64,000 bases of DNA from Viola odorata. Lineage: Eukaryota > Streptophyta > Magnoliopsida > Malpighiales > Violaceae. The DNA lies in NCBI GenBank assembly GCA_963691705.1, contig OY829537.1:53110304-53174303 (forward strand), read 5' to 3'. How positions within the stretch are numbered: the stretch's first letter is position 1; the number at the start of each line of letters is the position of its first letter. A program made the translations under genes and the position numbers. Below the pieces are notes generated by a model. That model worked only from the letters and a program-made list of their open reading frames with translations, was not told the origin of the DNA and ran no database searches. Positions 43,431-53,051 of the stretch are shown piece by piece.

Positions 43431-44351
43431 TTAAACTTCCTGTCTATTTATCTTTTTTATTAATGTTCTTAATTCTCCTAAATTTAATTCTTCGAGCAAC
43501 TATAAATATTAGAATGGATAATATATTTAGGATTTTATTTATTCGATAATGAACTTGGTATCTAATCTTATGGTTTGTCTTGAATCACACATTTAACCTA
43601 CCTCATTTTTTCTCTAAAAAAATTCTAGGTATTAATTATATATTTATTATACAAATTATATATTTAATTAGTTCGATCTGTGTATGCATGTTTATTTATT
43701 TAATTAATTCAATCCATGTGCATTTGTTTAAACCCATAGTAAAAAGAAGCTAAACCATATAAAAATTCGTATTCCTTACCCAGCAACAATTGAGAAGATA
43801 AATAAATCTTAAATAATTGTAATTTTAAAAAATAATAATAAAAGTTAATTATAAAAAATATTTAAAATAGAACCTTTTTCACAACCTCGAAAATAGGAAA
43901 AGATATAAAAATAGATTTTTTGTTCAACTTAGAAATTATTATAAATAGTTATGACCACAATTACTTTTTCAAAAAAACAATTATAGCTTTAAATAATACA
44001 CAAAAAAAATTATAGCTTTAAATAAGTTTTTGTAATGATCCATTTATAACTATAGCTACGGCTATGTTCCAAATAAAAGAATTATTTCTGGTGCAATAAT
44101 TTATCAGTTTTTGTTTTTATTTTGTACTAAAAAAAAGGAAATAGCCAAGTCCGTCTGTATATTTTTGTTTTTAATTAATTAAGATTATTAAACTGTGATA
44201 AATTTGAACAGAAAGAAAAAGATAATGATCCAGCAAAAGATTAACTTGGAAGCCCACGTGGCCCATTTTGACAAAAGAAGTCATAGTATGATAATTACAC
44301 AGCTTAAAGTTACACAGATAAAAAAAATTATAAAATTGATAAATTATTGAA
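43431..44351. other. AT-rich Helitron DNA, no gene
   Basis: A/T-rich with many short A runs. About 43625-43735 is related to 32480-32580. No coding potential. Confidence 0.4.
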
Positions 44352-45823
44352 AGGTGGGTGACATCCTCTCATCAAACTACCAAGAAGAAGTAATTAATTT
44401 GAATTTGACATTGATAGTGAATGTCCAAGTCATTCAATATTATAATACTTCTTATTGTTCTATTGTTCTTGAATAATTCTATTGTTCTAGAGTCTTAAAA
44501 TTGTTTAATCACAATAGTATTAAGAATTTAGGAACCCTATTAGAAGTAGGACTACGAGTATAATACAATTACTAAAAACCTACACATGTGTGCCTATATA
44601 TACACGTATAATGTAACTCAATACATATATTATTAATCACAGAAAATAGAATGCAATAACACTTCTGCTTCAATTGGCAAGAGAAGCACATAAAAAGCAT
44701 ACATCCGCCACAGTATATCCATTCTACAACCTAAATAGTTAACCAGCCCTGCCAACAGTGCATACATGACCGTCCGAGCTCACCTAACAGAAGACTCCCA
44801 TCACAAAAGCACACATTAGCTTCGCAGAAAACAACAATAAGAAGTCGTAAAATTCAGTTTTGTGTTCTTCTTCTTATGGGATTGAAGGTATAATTTATAT
44901 ATTTCTTAATCTAGATGTTTGACTGTTTGTTTGTTCATTGATTATTGACCATGAAATTACTATATAAGTTTCGTTCTTCCTCTCAAGGGTTTTCTTTTCT
45001 TCCACAATCACAGCATGAAAGCTTTTATTAGTTGAACTAACGGTTTTTAATTTTGAGGAAGTAACGGTTTCAAATTTTCAGGTGGGTGACATCTGTGTCA
45101 CCCTCTCATCAAACTACCAAGAAGAAGTAATTAATTTGAATTTGATATTGATAGTGAATGTCCAAGTCATTCAATAGTATAATACTTCTTATTGTTCTAT
45201 TGTTCTTGAATAATTCTATTGTTCTAGAGTCTTAAAATTATTTAATCACAATAGTATTAAGAATTTAGGAACCCTATTAGAAGTAGGACTACGAGTATAA
45301 TACAATTACTAAAAACCTACACATGTGTGCCTATATATACACATATAATGTAACTCAATACATATATTATTAATCACAGAAAATAGAATGCAACAATACT
45401 TCTGCTTCAATTGGCAAGAGAAGCACATAAAAAGCATACATCCGCCATAGTATATCCATTCTACAGCCTAAATAGTTAGCAAGCCCTGCCAACAGTGCAT
45501 ACATGACCGTCCGAGCTCACCTAATAGAAGACTCCCATCACAAAAGCACACATCAGCTTCGACAGAGCAGAAAACAACAATAAGAAGTCATAAAATTCAG
45601 TTTTGTGCTCTTCTTCTTATGCGATTGAAGGTATAATTTATATATTTCTTAATCTAGATGTTTGACTGTTTGTTTGTTTATTGATTATTGACCATGAAAT
45701 TACTACATAAGTTTCGGTCTTCCTCTCAAGGGTTTTCTTTTCTTCCACAATCACAGCATGAAAGCTTTTATTAGTTGAACTAACGGTTTTTAATTTTGAG
45801 GAAGTAACGGTTTTTAATTTTCA
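44352..45823 (+). repeat. Tandem duplication of 728 bp carrying promoter and leader intron of the RPA1-like gene
   Basis: Copy 1 runs 44352-45079 and copy 2 45080-45823; they are nearly identical throughout. Each includes CTATATATACAC (TATA boxes at about 44595 and 45332), a leader, a possible splice donor (GATTGAAG|GTATAATTT) and an end in TTTTCAG. Copy 1's end runs directly into copy 2, while copy 2 runs into the RPA1-like exon region. The second copy has an eight-base insert GTGTCACC-like near its start. Confidence 0.85.
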
Positions 45824-46094
45824 GGGATATTCCAACCAGTAAGACTCTAGAGGACTAGAAGATTGTTGTTGAGATTATCATATATGTCAGTCGTTGACTT
45901 ATTTCTTAGAAAATATTGAATAAATAAATTCTTCCTATTCTTAATTTACATGTTAAATTTTATTTCGGTTTGAATCAAAATTCTCTTGCTTTAATAATTT
46001 TTTTTTTTTTTGGGTTTTGGAAACAATTTCTTTTCTCTTTAGATGACAAGAATGAGCGAAAAGATGCAAGTATCCTAAGAAGAAAAAGCATGCA

Positions 46095-48006
46095 CATATA
46101 TAAGAGACCTCGAAGATCAACAAACTGAATTTCATCTGGAACTTTTGGTCATCCGAAAAGGTCAAGTCGAAAACTACAAGGATAAAATGGCCACCTCAGA
46201 AAAATTAGGACTAATCTTAGTAGATCGTGAGGTATTAATTAAAGCATTACATTAATAATTATTTTTCCTTTTACTGAATATTTAATATTATTTATAATAT
46301 TAAATTATATGTATTATATCAGGGAACAAAAGTTCAAGAAATGATTTTTAAGCAAGCGGTGCATAAGGTCAATGATACCTTAGTAAAGGGATGCACATAT
46401 GTTATTACCAATGGAGTTGCCAAGAAACCAAATCCAAATTACTCTAATATTAACCTCGACATTGAACTCATTCTGATAAACTCAACCATGGTGCAAGAAT
46501 CATCAATCCCAATCCCCCTTGATGTTATTAACTATGAATTCATGGACTTTCAAGATCTTCCTCATTGTGACCAAAGTAAACGAATCGGTAAGAAACTAAA
46601 TTTAAAAAATGTTGTGATCATTATTTTAAATTGATAATTTTTTTTAATAATATTAATTAATTCTATTCCTATTCTAATTTCAATTATTTTTAATGACAGG
46701 TATTATTGGTTTCGTCATTAGTGCAAAACCATTCAATGGCAAATTTCGAGAAATTCTATTAATGGACAAAAGGTAATATATTTATTTTCTAATGTTCAAT
46801 TATAGTTTTCCTATATATAAAATAAAATAATTACAATTGTGTATAACAATACTTAAAATTTTAAAATTAGAGGTGAAGAGTTTAAATTGATCTTGTGGGG
46901 AGACTTAGCTGAAAAGGAAGGAGAAACCCTTTATGAAATAAAAGAGGAAAAGCCTATCATTGCTTTATCAAACGGAATGGCATCAGAATATCAAGGTAAG
47001 TCTACAAAATATAGTTTCGAGTCAATTTTTATCTAATAATAAATATGCACATAACACGACCTATATACAATTATACATGTATCAACTACAAGAACGACAA
47101 TAGTGATAATCAATCCCATAACATATGAGGCAGATGAAATCCGACAATAGTAAGAATATATGTATATATATGAAATATAATATAAGATATTATTTTATCC
47201 TTATCCATTGTTTAAGTTATTATTTTTTCCATTTAACCTTACAAATTAAATATTTATAAATCACAGTTTGACCTATACTCAACAAGAAGATACCCAGAAG
47301 ATAATCAAATCACCTTCAAGGAGAATGGAGGAGAATGGACAATGCAAGCAAAGCAACTGTAGAATAAATTGCTAACAAAATTGCATCATCAAGACAACAG
47401 GTACCAACCATAAAGCAAAATAATTAGTTATGAGCATAAATGAAAAAACTAACATTAACTCTTATTATTACTTTGCGGTCGTTCTATGTCCTAACAACAA
47501 CTATTACTGAAGTGATCAATAAAAGACAACCTTGGTATAAATCATGTAAAAAGTGCGGGAAAAAAGCATCTGGCATGGGTGAGGGTCAAGCAACACATGA
47601 CAGGTGTGAAAGTTGCATTGAGACAATTGCAAGGTAATTCCTAACAACTTAAAAAATTAATTATTTTAAACATAAAATAAGATGACTAAGACTCGACTTA
47701 CACTTTCAGGTACATGTTGAGGTTACAAGTTAATGATGGTGAGAATGAAGCAACAATTGTTCTTTTTTATGAGACAGAAACACTAATAAGTTGTGACATC
47801 AAGAAATACAAAAAATCAGTTGACGGCAAGGTAATTTTTTTGGAATAGTGGTACTAAATTAATTTTAATACAAAAAAATACTAATATTATTCTCAATGTA
47901 ATAGGAAAAAGAGAAGTTGTCACATTATAGAAATATGATAGCTTGCAAGGACAAGGAATTTCATTTCATAGCCAAGGTTACCGAAAAAAATGAGAGCGAA
48001 CGATAG
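46095..48006 (+). CDS. RPA1-like single-strand DNA-binding protein of the Helitron (multi-exon)
   Basis: Exons with GT/AG borders: about 46095-46232 (RDLEDQQTEFHLELLVIRKG), 46322-46587 (GTKVQEMIFKQAVHKVNDTLVKG...), 46700-46772 (GIIGFVISAKPFNGK), 46870-46995 (GEEFKLILWGDLAEKEGE), a short exon near 47090-47148, one near 47270, 47520-47635 with a C4 zinc finger (CKKCGKK...DRCESC), 47711-47831 (RYMLRLQVNDGENEATIVLFYE) and 47905-48006. The plan, OB folds followed by a zinc-ribbon OB fold, is that of replication protein A large subunits. RPA1-like genes are known passengers of plant Helitrons and may help in single-strand handling. The start codon is unclear and the N-terminal frame is disturbed, so it may be a pseudogene. 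No other exon is visibly broken. Confidence 0.6.
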
Positions 48007-48697
48007 TGGAATACATTTATCGCTGAAAGGTTCATGCAACTAAAAAGAGGACACCAACTAAAGAACAAAATAATAAAGACGAGGAGTTATTATCGGTAGT
48101 TTGGAAAAGGAACTAGCAAAATAAACTTCGAATGAATAATGCAACTGAAAAAAAATATGAACAATACGACAAGGATAAAAGCAAGAACAACAAGATGAAA
48201 AAAAAAAGGAGGCGAATCAAGAAAATCAAAGAAGAAGATGATCAAGAGCAAGCTAAAAAATCAGCCAAGACGAAAAAGAAAAGAGACAAAAAACAAAATG
48301 AGTAAGTAATTATTTTGCCCATACCGATACTCATTGATGAAGATATTGAAGAGGAGGAGAAAACACAAACGATGAGGGATATAAGATTTAAACTCATTGA
48401 TGAACATATTGAAGCTGAAGGCAAAAAAGAGACAAGGAAGGGAACAAGACTAAAGAACAAGAAATTTGATGAATTATATGAGTATGAGCCCTTAATCAAA
48501 AAGATCAAACAAGAAAAATAGTAAAATCACTTTATAATTAATTATTATTATTAGTATGTTTAAAAATTTATATAGTTGTTTAAATATTTTAGAACAATAT
48601 TTAAATCCTATTAAGTTACATTATCTATTTCAAATGACCAAAATTAATTTATAAACAAGATCTAAAATAAACAATTTAATTTCATAAAAAAAAAATT
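48007..48697 (+). other. Lys/Glu-rich tail region of Helitron F
   Basis: A-rich sequence with short Lys- and Glu-rich frames, including 48315-48521, where a direct repeat (ACTCATTGATGAAGATATTG and a one-base variant) lies. It may be decayed C-terminal coding of the RPA gene; no domain is seen. Confidence 0.3.
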
Positions 48698-48732
48698 GCC
48701 GCACGTACAATGCAGGTAACCAAACTACCTAG
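48698..48732 (+). terminator. Helitron 3' terminus: hairpin and CTAG
   Basis: GCCGCACGTACAATGCAGG forms an imperfect short hairpin (CCGCA with TGCAGG). Twelve bases later comes CTAG, followed by T in the flank. Helitrons end in CTRR preceded by such a hairpin 10-12 bases upstream and insert between A and T. Confidence 0.65.
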
Positions 48733-48982
48733 TTAAATAAAAGTAAATTCTAGACATCTGGTCCCATTTAAATTGCTTCAACATTTTAAAGAGTGGGATC
48801 AATTTTACTTATTACAAATGAGTATATATATTTCATTCCTTATAAAAATTAAAAAATCTCTTTAAAAGTAATTATTTAATATTTCGTAAGAGATTAGCTA
48901 ACAAGAAAATTAAATGTGAAATTGCATTGATGTCAAAATTAGTATGACACGGTTTTTATATGACAGCAAAACATGTGTATGT

Positions 48983-49027
<45 letters not shown>

Positions 49028-49866
49028 GGTCAAAGATGAGAGATTTTGGGATGGTAATGATTAAAGTGAGTGGGATGTCTTTACCCATATGAAAATGATA
49101 TTTTAAGGAAAGAAAACAAAAGTAACCAAATAGGAACAAAAAAATACAAACTGCGAAAGAAAAAGAAAAGAAAAGTGGGTTGGAATTGGATGGCAGAAAA
49201 GAAATACTAGAAAAATAGCAAAAAGAAAAAGCAGAGAAATAGAGGGAGCTACTAGTGACGGTGCGCCGGGTAGATTTGTAATTGTAAAGATGAAGATAGA
49301 TAGGCCCATCTTCTCTTCCTTGGACTCTAAAAATTATAGGTTATTTGGGAATGTCATGTAAAATTTAATTCATGTAAAATTCACAATTTATATTAAAAAA
49401 TTATATTTTATTTTTTATTTTTTATTTCAGCATGTACATATAAAGTCGCTTAACTGATAAAATAATGTTACTGTCATTAGTGGATGGTTGCATATAAGCA
49501 GGTCGCGTAAGAGTTCATCCATCACAGTCTAAATTTTTAGATTTTTTAAATTTTAAATTTTGTCAATCTTATCACGTGTAACCACCCAATATTGATATTT
49601 AACGATCTTAATGGTTGGGCGATTCATATATACACGCTGAAATGAAAAGTTTAGAGTAATGTATAACTCAACCATACTTTCACATAATTACGGTGATAGA
49701 CCTCATTATTAGTATGAAACTCACTATTCTGTAAATAATAAGTTGACATAAAGAGAATAGTGACTTAAATGATAAAAGTGTTATTTACCCTAAAATAAAA
49801 TAAAAATAAAATGATAAAAGTGTTCTTTTCTCTTTTGGGATAAAAGAAGAGGAGAAATATCGATAG
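48733..49866. other. AT-rich DNA with a (GA)n microsatellite, no gene
   Basis: Non-coding. A perfect GA repeat of about 20 units lies at 48986-49025. A-rich tracts occur around 49400 and 49800. No transposon end was recognised. Confidence 0.5.
48986..49025. repeat. (GA)20 microsatellite
   Basis: Uninterrupted GA dinucleotide run. Confidence 0.95.
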
Positions 49867-49871
49867 GACCC
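49867..49871. repeat. Target site duplication of element G (left), GACCC
   Basis: GACCC directly before the 5' LTR and again at 61040-61044 directly after the 3' LTR. Confidence 0.93.
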
Positions 49872-50649
49872 TGATAATACATAAAATTATCAGAAGGGCA
49901 TAATGGACTTTGCACCTTCACAAAGTACTGTTGACCAGCCAAAACGGCATCGCGACCGTTTGACCAAGTCAACAGGAATAAGTGACCAAAGGACAAGTCT
50001 AGCCCGATTGTCTCAAATCGGGACAAGGCCGATCCATCCGCCCAAGCATGAGGAAACGGATCGGCACCGTTATATACCCTGGCCTGGTCAATGTGTCACC
50101 AAACGGCACCCAGCCGATTCTATACAACGGCAGCCTGCCGATTCCACCCCAACGGCATCGTACTGATTGGGCACAGATATTAAGCTCCCCTCACAGATAT
50201 TATTTATATAATACTCCATAGTCAGTATACATTTAGTCAAGGTTGGCAGGGAGGATAACCTGCTCCCATCAATTCATCATCTGACAACTGGACAAGGGGA
50301 CGACTCTATTCCCCTAAAGTAAGGTCTCCACCCCACGTTATAATGATGAACCCTTACTCCTAGACCACCTGCTGCGGAAAAAGGGGAAGGGATGTCAGAA
50401 GATCTAACCACTCTAGCCCAGCCTAAGGACTAGAGGGAGGTATATAAAGGAAGTTTCTTCTTTTACTCAAGGACACACTGAAAAATACACACATTTTCCC
50501 TACACTTAACCAGAATACTGACTTTGGCATTGGAGCTTTTAGGCCGGAAAACACTTCCGGCACTGTGCAGGTCTCTCACGGAGCTCCAGCTACCACCCTC
50601 CAGCGTGCTACTTTACCAAAAACCCCTCACTCCGTTCAACGGATTATCA
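49872..50649 (+). repeat. Element G 5' LTR (778 bp)
   Basis: TGATAATAC...GGATTATCA. TATA box TATATAAA at 50441-50448 in GGAGGTATATAAAGGAAG. A hairpin GCCGGAA/TTCCGGC at 50543-50561 lies about 95 nt downstream of the TATA box and is followed by ACTGTGCAGGT, a possible splice donor. It drives gag-pol rightwards. Confidence 0.95.
50441..50448 (+). promoter_or_regulatory. TATA box of element G LTR promoter
   Basis: TATATAAA about 200 bp before the LTR end; identical in the 3' LTR (60831-60838). Confidence 0.8.
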
Positions 50650-50670
50650 TTTGGTGCTTTCGTTGAGAGC
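50650..50670 (+). other. Element G primer-binding site (probable)
   Basis: TTTGGTGCTTTCGTTGAGAGC begins next to the LTR; elements A and B have the same site with two changes. Confidence 0.7.
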
Positions 50671-50750
50671 TTTTGAGTTTTTGAGTGAGCAGCCTTGAAA
50701 TTCAAAGCTCTTCTTTTTTCAATCTTATTGGGGTTTTTTCATTTCCAACA

Positions 50751-53051
50751 ATGGCATCCGATCCAAACTTTCAATCAAATCAACCTACCAGTGGTGCTGC
50801 TGGTCAGTATGAAACTCCACCTCCTCACGTCTCATCTTCCCGTGTGGAAATGAACGCCGCAGCCCGCCGGCTTAATTTCCCAGAAATTCCAGAAGTGTTA
50901 CTTCCCAGCACTCCACAACCTACACCGCCCACAGCAGCAGTCATCCCACCAGCAGTCATGCATGAGTTCGCCGCCTTGCATCGACGGATGGATATGATGA
51001 TGCAAACGTTTATGGGAAGGATCCCTCCGCCCGTTCACCAGCAAATCCTCCCCCAGCAGATCCTCTCCCAACAGATCATTCCTCAGCAGATCCATGATCA
51101 ACCTGCGGTGACACCACCTTTAGTGCCTTCGCCCATGGCACTCCAGCCAGTCAGATCTGTACACCAGCACGTCAGTCAGCCAGCTCAACGGGAAAATCCT
51201 TCGAATGAACTCCGGCTACCCCGTCAGAGTGAAAATCCGATTAGAGGGGAAGGATACCTGGACAACATGGAAGAGGCTAATAGCCGGGCAGTCCAGCGTA
51301 GCCCAAGAAGGAGCCAGAGGCAGTCATTAGAAGGAAGATCAGAGAGAGGAAGAGGTCGAGAGAGGTCAATGGATCGGCCTCAGTCGGGAAGGGATCGCGA
51401 GAGGGCTGATCGGAATGCTTCCAGAGGCTCTGCCTCCCTACGAGCTCGTGAAGAGCAAGATGATGATCCAAAGAATCCTTTAACCTTTCGGGTTAGGAAG
51501 CATCGGGTGAGCAGACACGTCAAATTGCCAACCGATTCCTACATGGGGACGACAGATCCGACAGTTCATGTGAGTTTAGTAAAAAAGCATGTTAAGTTTT
51601 TTACTAGAAAGGATGAGGCGATGTGCCAAATATTCGTGATGACTCTGAAGGGAATCGCCAACACCTGGTTTGAGAAATTGCCGGCCGGATCTGTCGACAG
51701 TTTTGAGCAGTTGGCGAAAGTTTTCACAAGCCGATTTAGCTCTTGTATTCCTATGGAAAAGTCTCCAGCGATTCTGTTTGATATGGTGCGAAAGTCGGGG
51801 GAATCCTTAACGGTGTATGTTGCCAGATTCAATGCTGAGTTGGCGACTCTGCCCGACGTTGCTCCAAACTTTGCAGCTGAGGCTTTGAGGAGGAACTGCA
51901 GGTATCGGGAGTTGGAGAATGCTCTAATTGCGAGCACACCAAAGACCTTGGACCTCTTGCGGATCGAGGTGGACAAATATGCGAGGATGGAAGAAGCAGA
52001 CTTCCAGCGGAAGAAACGGGAGGAGTCCGATACCCCTAAGAAAGAAACGGTTGTCCGCAAACAGGGAGAAAAGAAGCAAACGGCTGGAGGCCGACAGACG
52101 GATCGCCTCGCGGACTTCTCCACGTTGCAGCTAACTAAGCCGGTGGCGGAGATCTTCGCCATCATAGAAGAACGGAGATTGCCGATTCAGTATCCCAAGC
52201 GCAAACCTGGCGTCGTTTTGGGACCGCATAAGGATTCCTACTGCCGTTTCCATAAGGCAAAAGGGCATGACACTGAGGATTGTTTCTCTCTGAAAAAGGC
52301 TATTGAAAAGTTGATTGAAGAGGGCTATTTGGGCAAATTTGCGGCCAAGGCTCGAAATAGGGCCAGGGAGGATCGAACTGACGGCAACAGGAGAGAAGCG
52401 GAAGCCGATCCCAATGCAGCCGGAACCAGTGTCCAGAGAGACAGAGGAAAGCAGCAGGTGTTGACAACCTCTCTCGATGAGTTCCCCATGATCAATTTGA
52501 TAGCGGGAGGAACCCAGCAGGAGGAATCGGAGGATGTACCGATTGGGGAAAAGAGAAAGCGGAATGATCCCGTTGGGGAAAAAACAGGTCTATCGGAGCT
52601 GGACCGAATGGCCATAACATTTTCAGAGGAGGATGAGATCGGAGTGACATATCCTCAGAATGAAGCATTAGTGGTAACAGTCATCATTGCCGATTGCGGA
52701 GTCAGGCGGACACTGGTGGACAACGGAAGTGCTGTGAACCTCATTTCTGCCAACGCCTTTAACCGTTTGCAAGGACCTAAGCCAGACTTGAAGCCTTGCC
52801 GACGGCCGATCATTGGGGTAAACGGCGTTCCCATTCCTGTTGTAGGCTTAACTTTTCTGTCAATCTTTTTTGTGGAAGACAGATCCCGCAGAAAGGAGCA
52901 GCAGCTATTTCTGGTGGTGGACTTAAACCTGCCATACAATGTGATCTTGGGGCGTCCGTTTTTAAATGCTTTCGGTGTGGTAATATCGCAAAGGCATTTG
53001 AAGATGAAATACCCTTCCTGGGATGGAGTGGTTACGGTCCGAGGAGATTAG
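50751..53051 (+). CDS. Element G gag and protease
   Basis: The ATG at 50751 (MASDPNFQ) is preferred over an upstream ATG at 50685 because element A starts with the same MASD at the same place. 766 residues, ending in TAG at 53049. Pro/Gln-rich to about residue 150, then an Arg/Ser/Asp-rich tract. The retrotransposon gag core starts near residue 253 (RHVKLPTDSYMGTTDP; FEKLPAGSVDSFEQL). The zinc knuckle CRFHKAKGHDTEDC at about 496-509 has His as second ligand. The protease starts near 590, with active site RRTLVDNGSAVNLIS (about 654), GVNGVPIPVVGL and VILGRPFLNAF (about 727). Pol follows in the same frame; the stop replaces a CAG seen in element B, so it is probably a mutation rather than a designed boundary. 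Confidence 0.9.
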   Translation: MASDPNFQSNQPTSGAAGQYETPPPHVSSSRVEMNAAARRLNFPEIPEVLLPSTPQPTPPTAAVIPPAVMHEFAALHRRMDMMMQTFMGRIPPPVHQQILPQQILSQQIIPQQIHDQPAVTPPLVPSPMALQPVRSVHQHVSQPAQRENPSNELRLPRQSENPIRGEGYLDNMEEANSRAVQRSPRRSQRQSLEGRSERGRGRERSMDRPQSGRDRERADRNASRGSASLRAREEQDDDPKNPLTFRVRKHRVSRHVKLPTDSYMGTTDPTVHVSLVKKHVKFFTRKDEAMCQIFVMTLKGIANTWFEKLPAGSVDSFEQLAKVFTSRFSSCIPMEKSPAILFDMVRKSGESLTVYVARFNAELATLPDVAPNFAAEALRRNCRYRELENALIASTPKTLDLLRIEVDKYARMEEADFQRKKREESDTPKKETVVRKQGEKKQTAGGRQTDRLADFSTLQLTKPVAEIFAIIEERRLPIQYPKRKPGVVLGPHKDSYCRFHKAKGHDTEDCFSLKKAIEKLIEEGYLGKFAAKARNRAREDRTDGNRREAEADPNAAGTSVQRDRGKQQVLTTSLDEFPMINLIAGGTQQEESEDVPIGEKRKRNDPVGEKTGLSELDRMAITFSEEDEIGVTYPQNEALVVTVIIADCGVRRTLVDNGSAVNLISANAFNRLQGPKPDLKPCRRPIIGVNGVPIPVVGLTFLSIFFVEDRSRRKEQQLFLVVDLNLPYNVILGRPFLNAFGVVISQRHLKMKYPSWDGVVTVRGD

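Larger units (their letters stand above)
33000..48732 (+). mobile_element. Helitron F with Rep/helicase and RPA1-like genes (decayed, split by element E)
   Basis: Rolling-circle transposon. Coding parts on the plus strand are the Rep domain, a Pif1-type helicase and an RPA1-like gene, as known for plant Helitrons. The 3' end is well supported: hairpin GCCGCACGTACAATGCAGG at 48698-48716, 12 bases, then CTAG at 48729-48732 followed by T, the classic Helitron terminus. The 5' end was not located; 33000 is only where coding-like sequence begins. Without element E the length is about 10.6 kb. Confidence 0.75.

Noticed and set aside
51566..52165. Minus-strand frame of 199 codons opposite element G gag
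   Set aside because: Shadow of the gag core. It has no promoter, intron or homology and does not match the place of the antisense genes.
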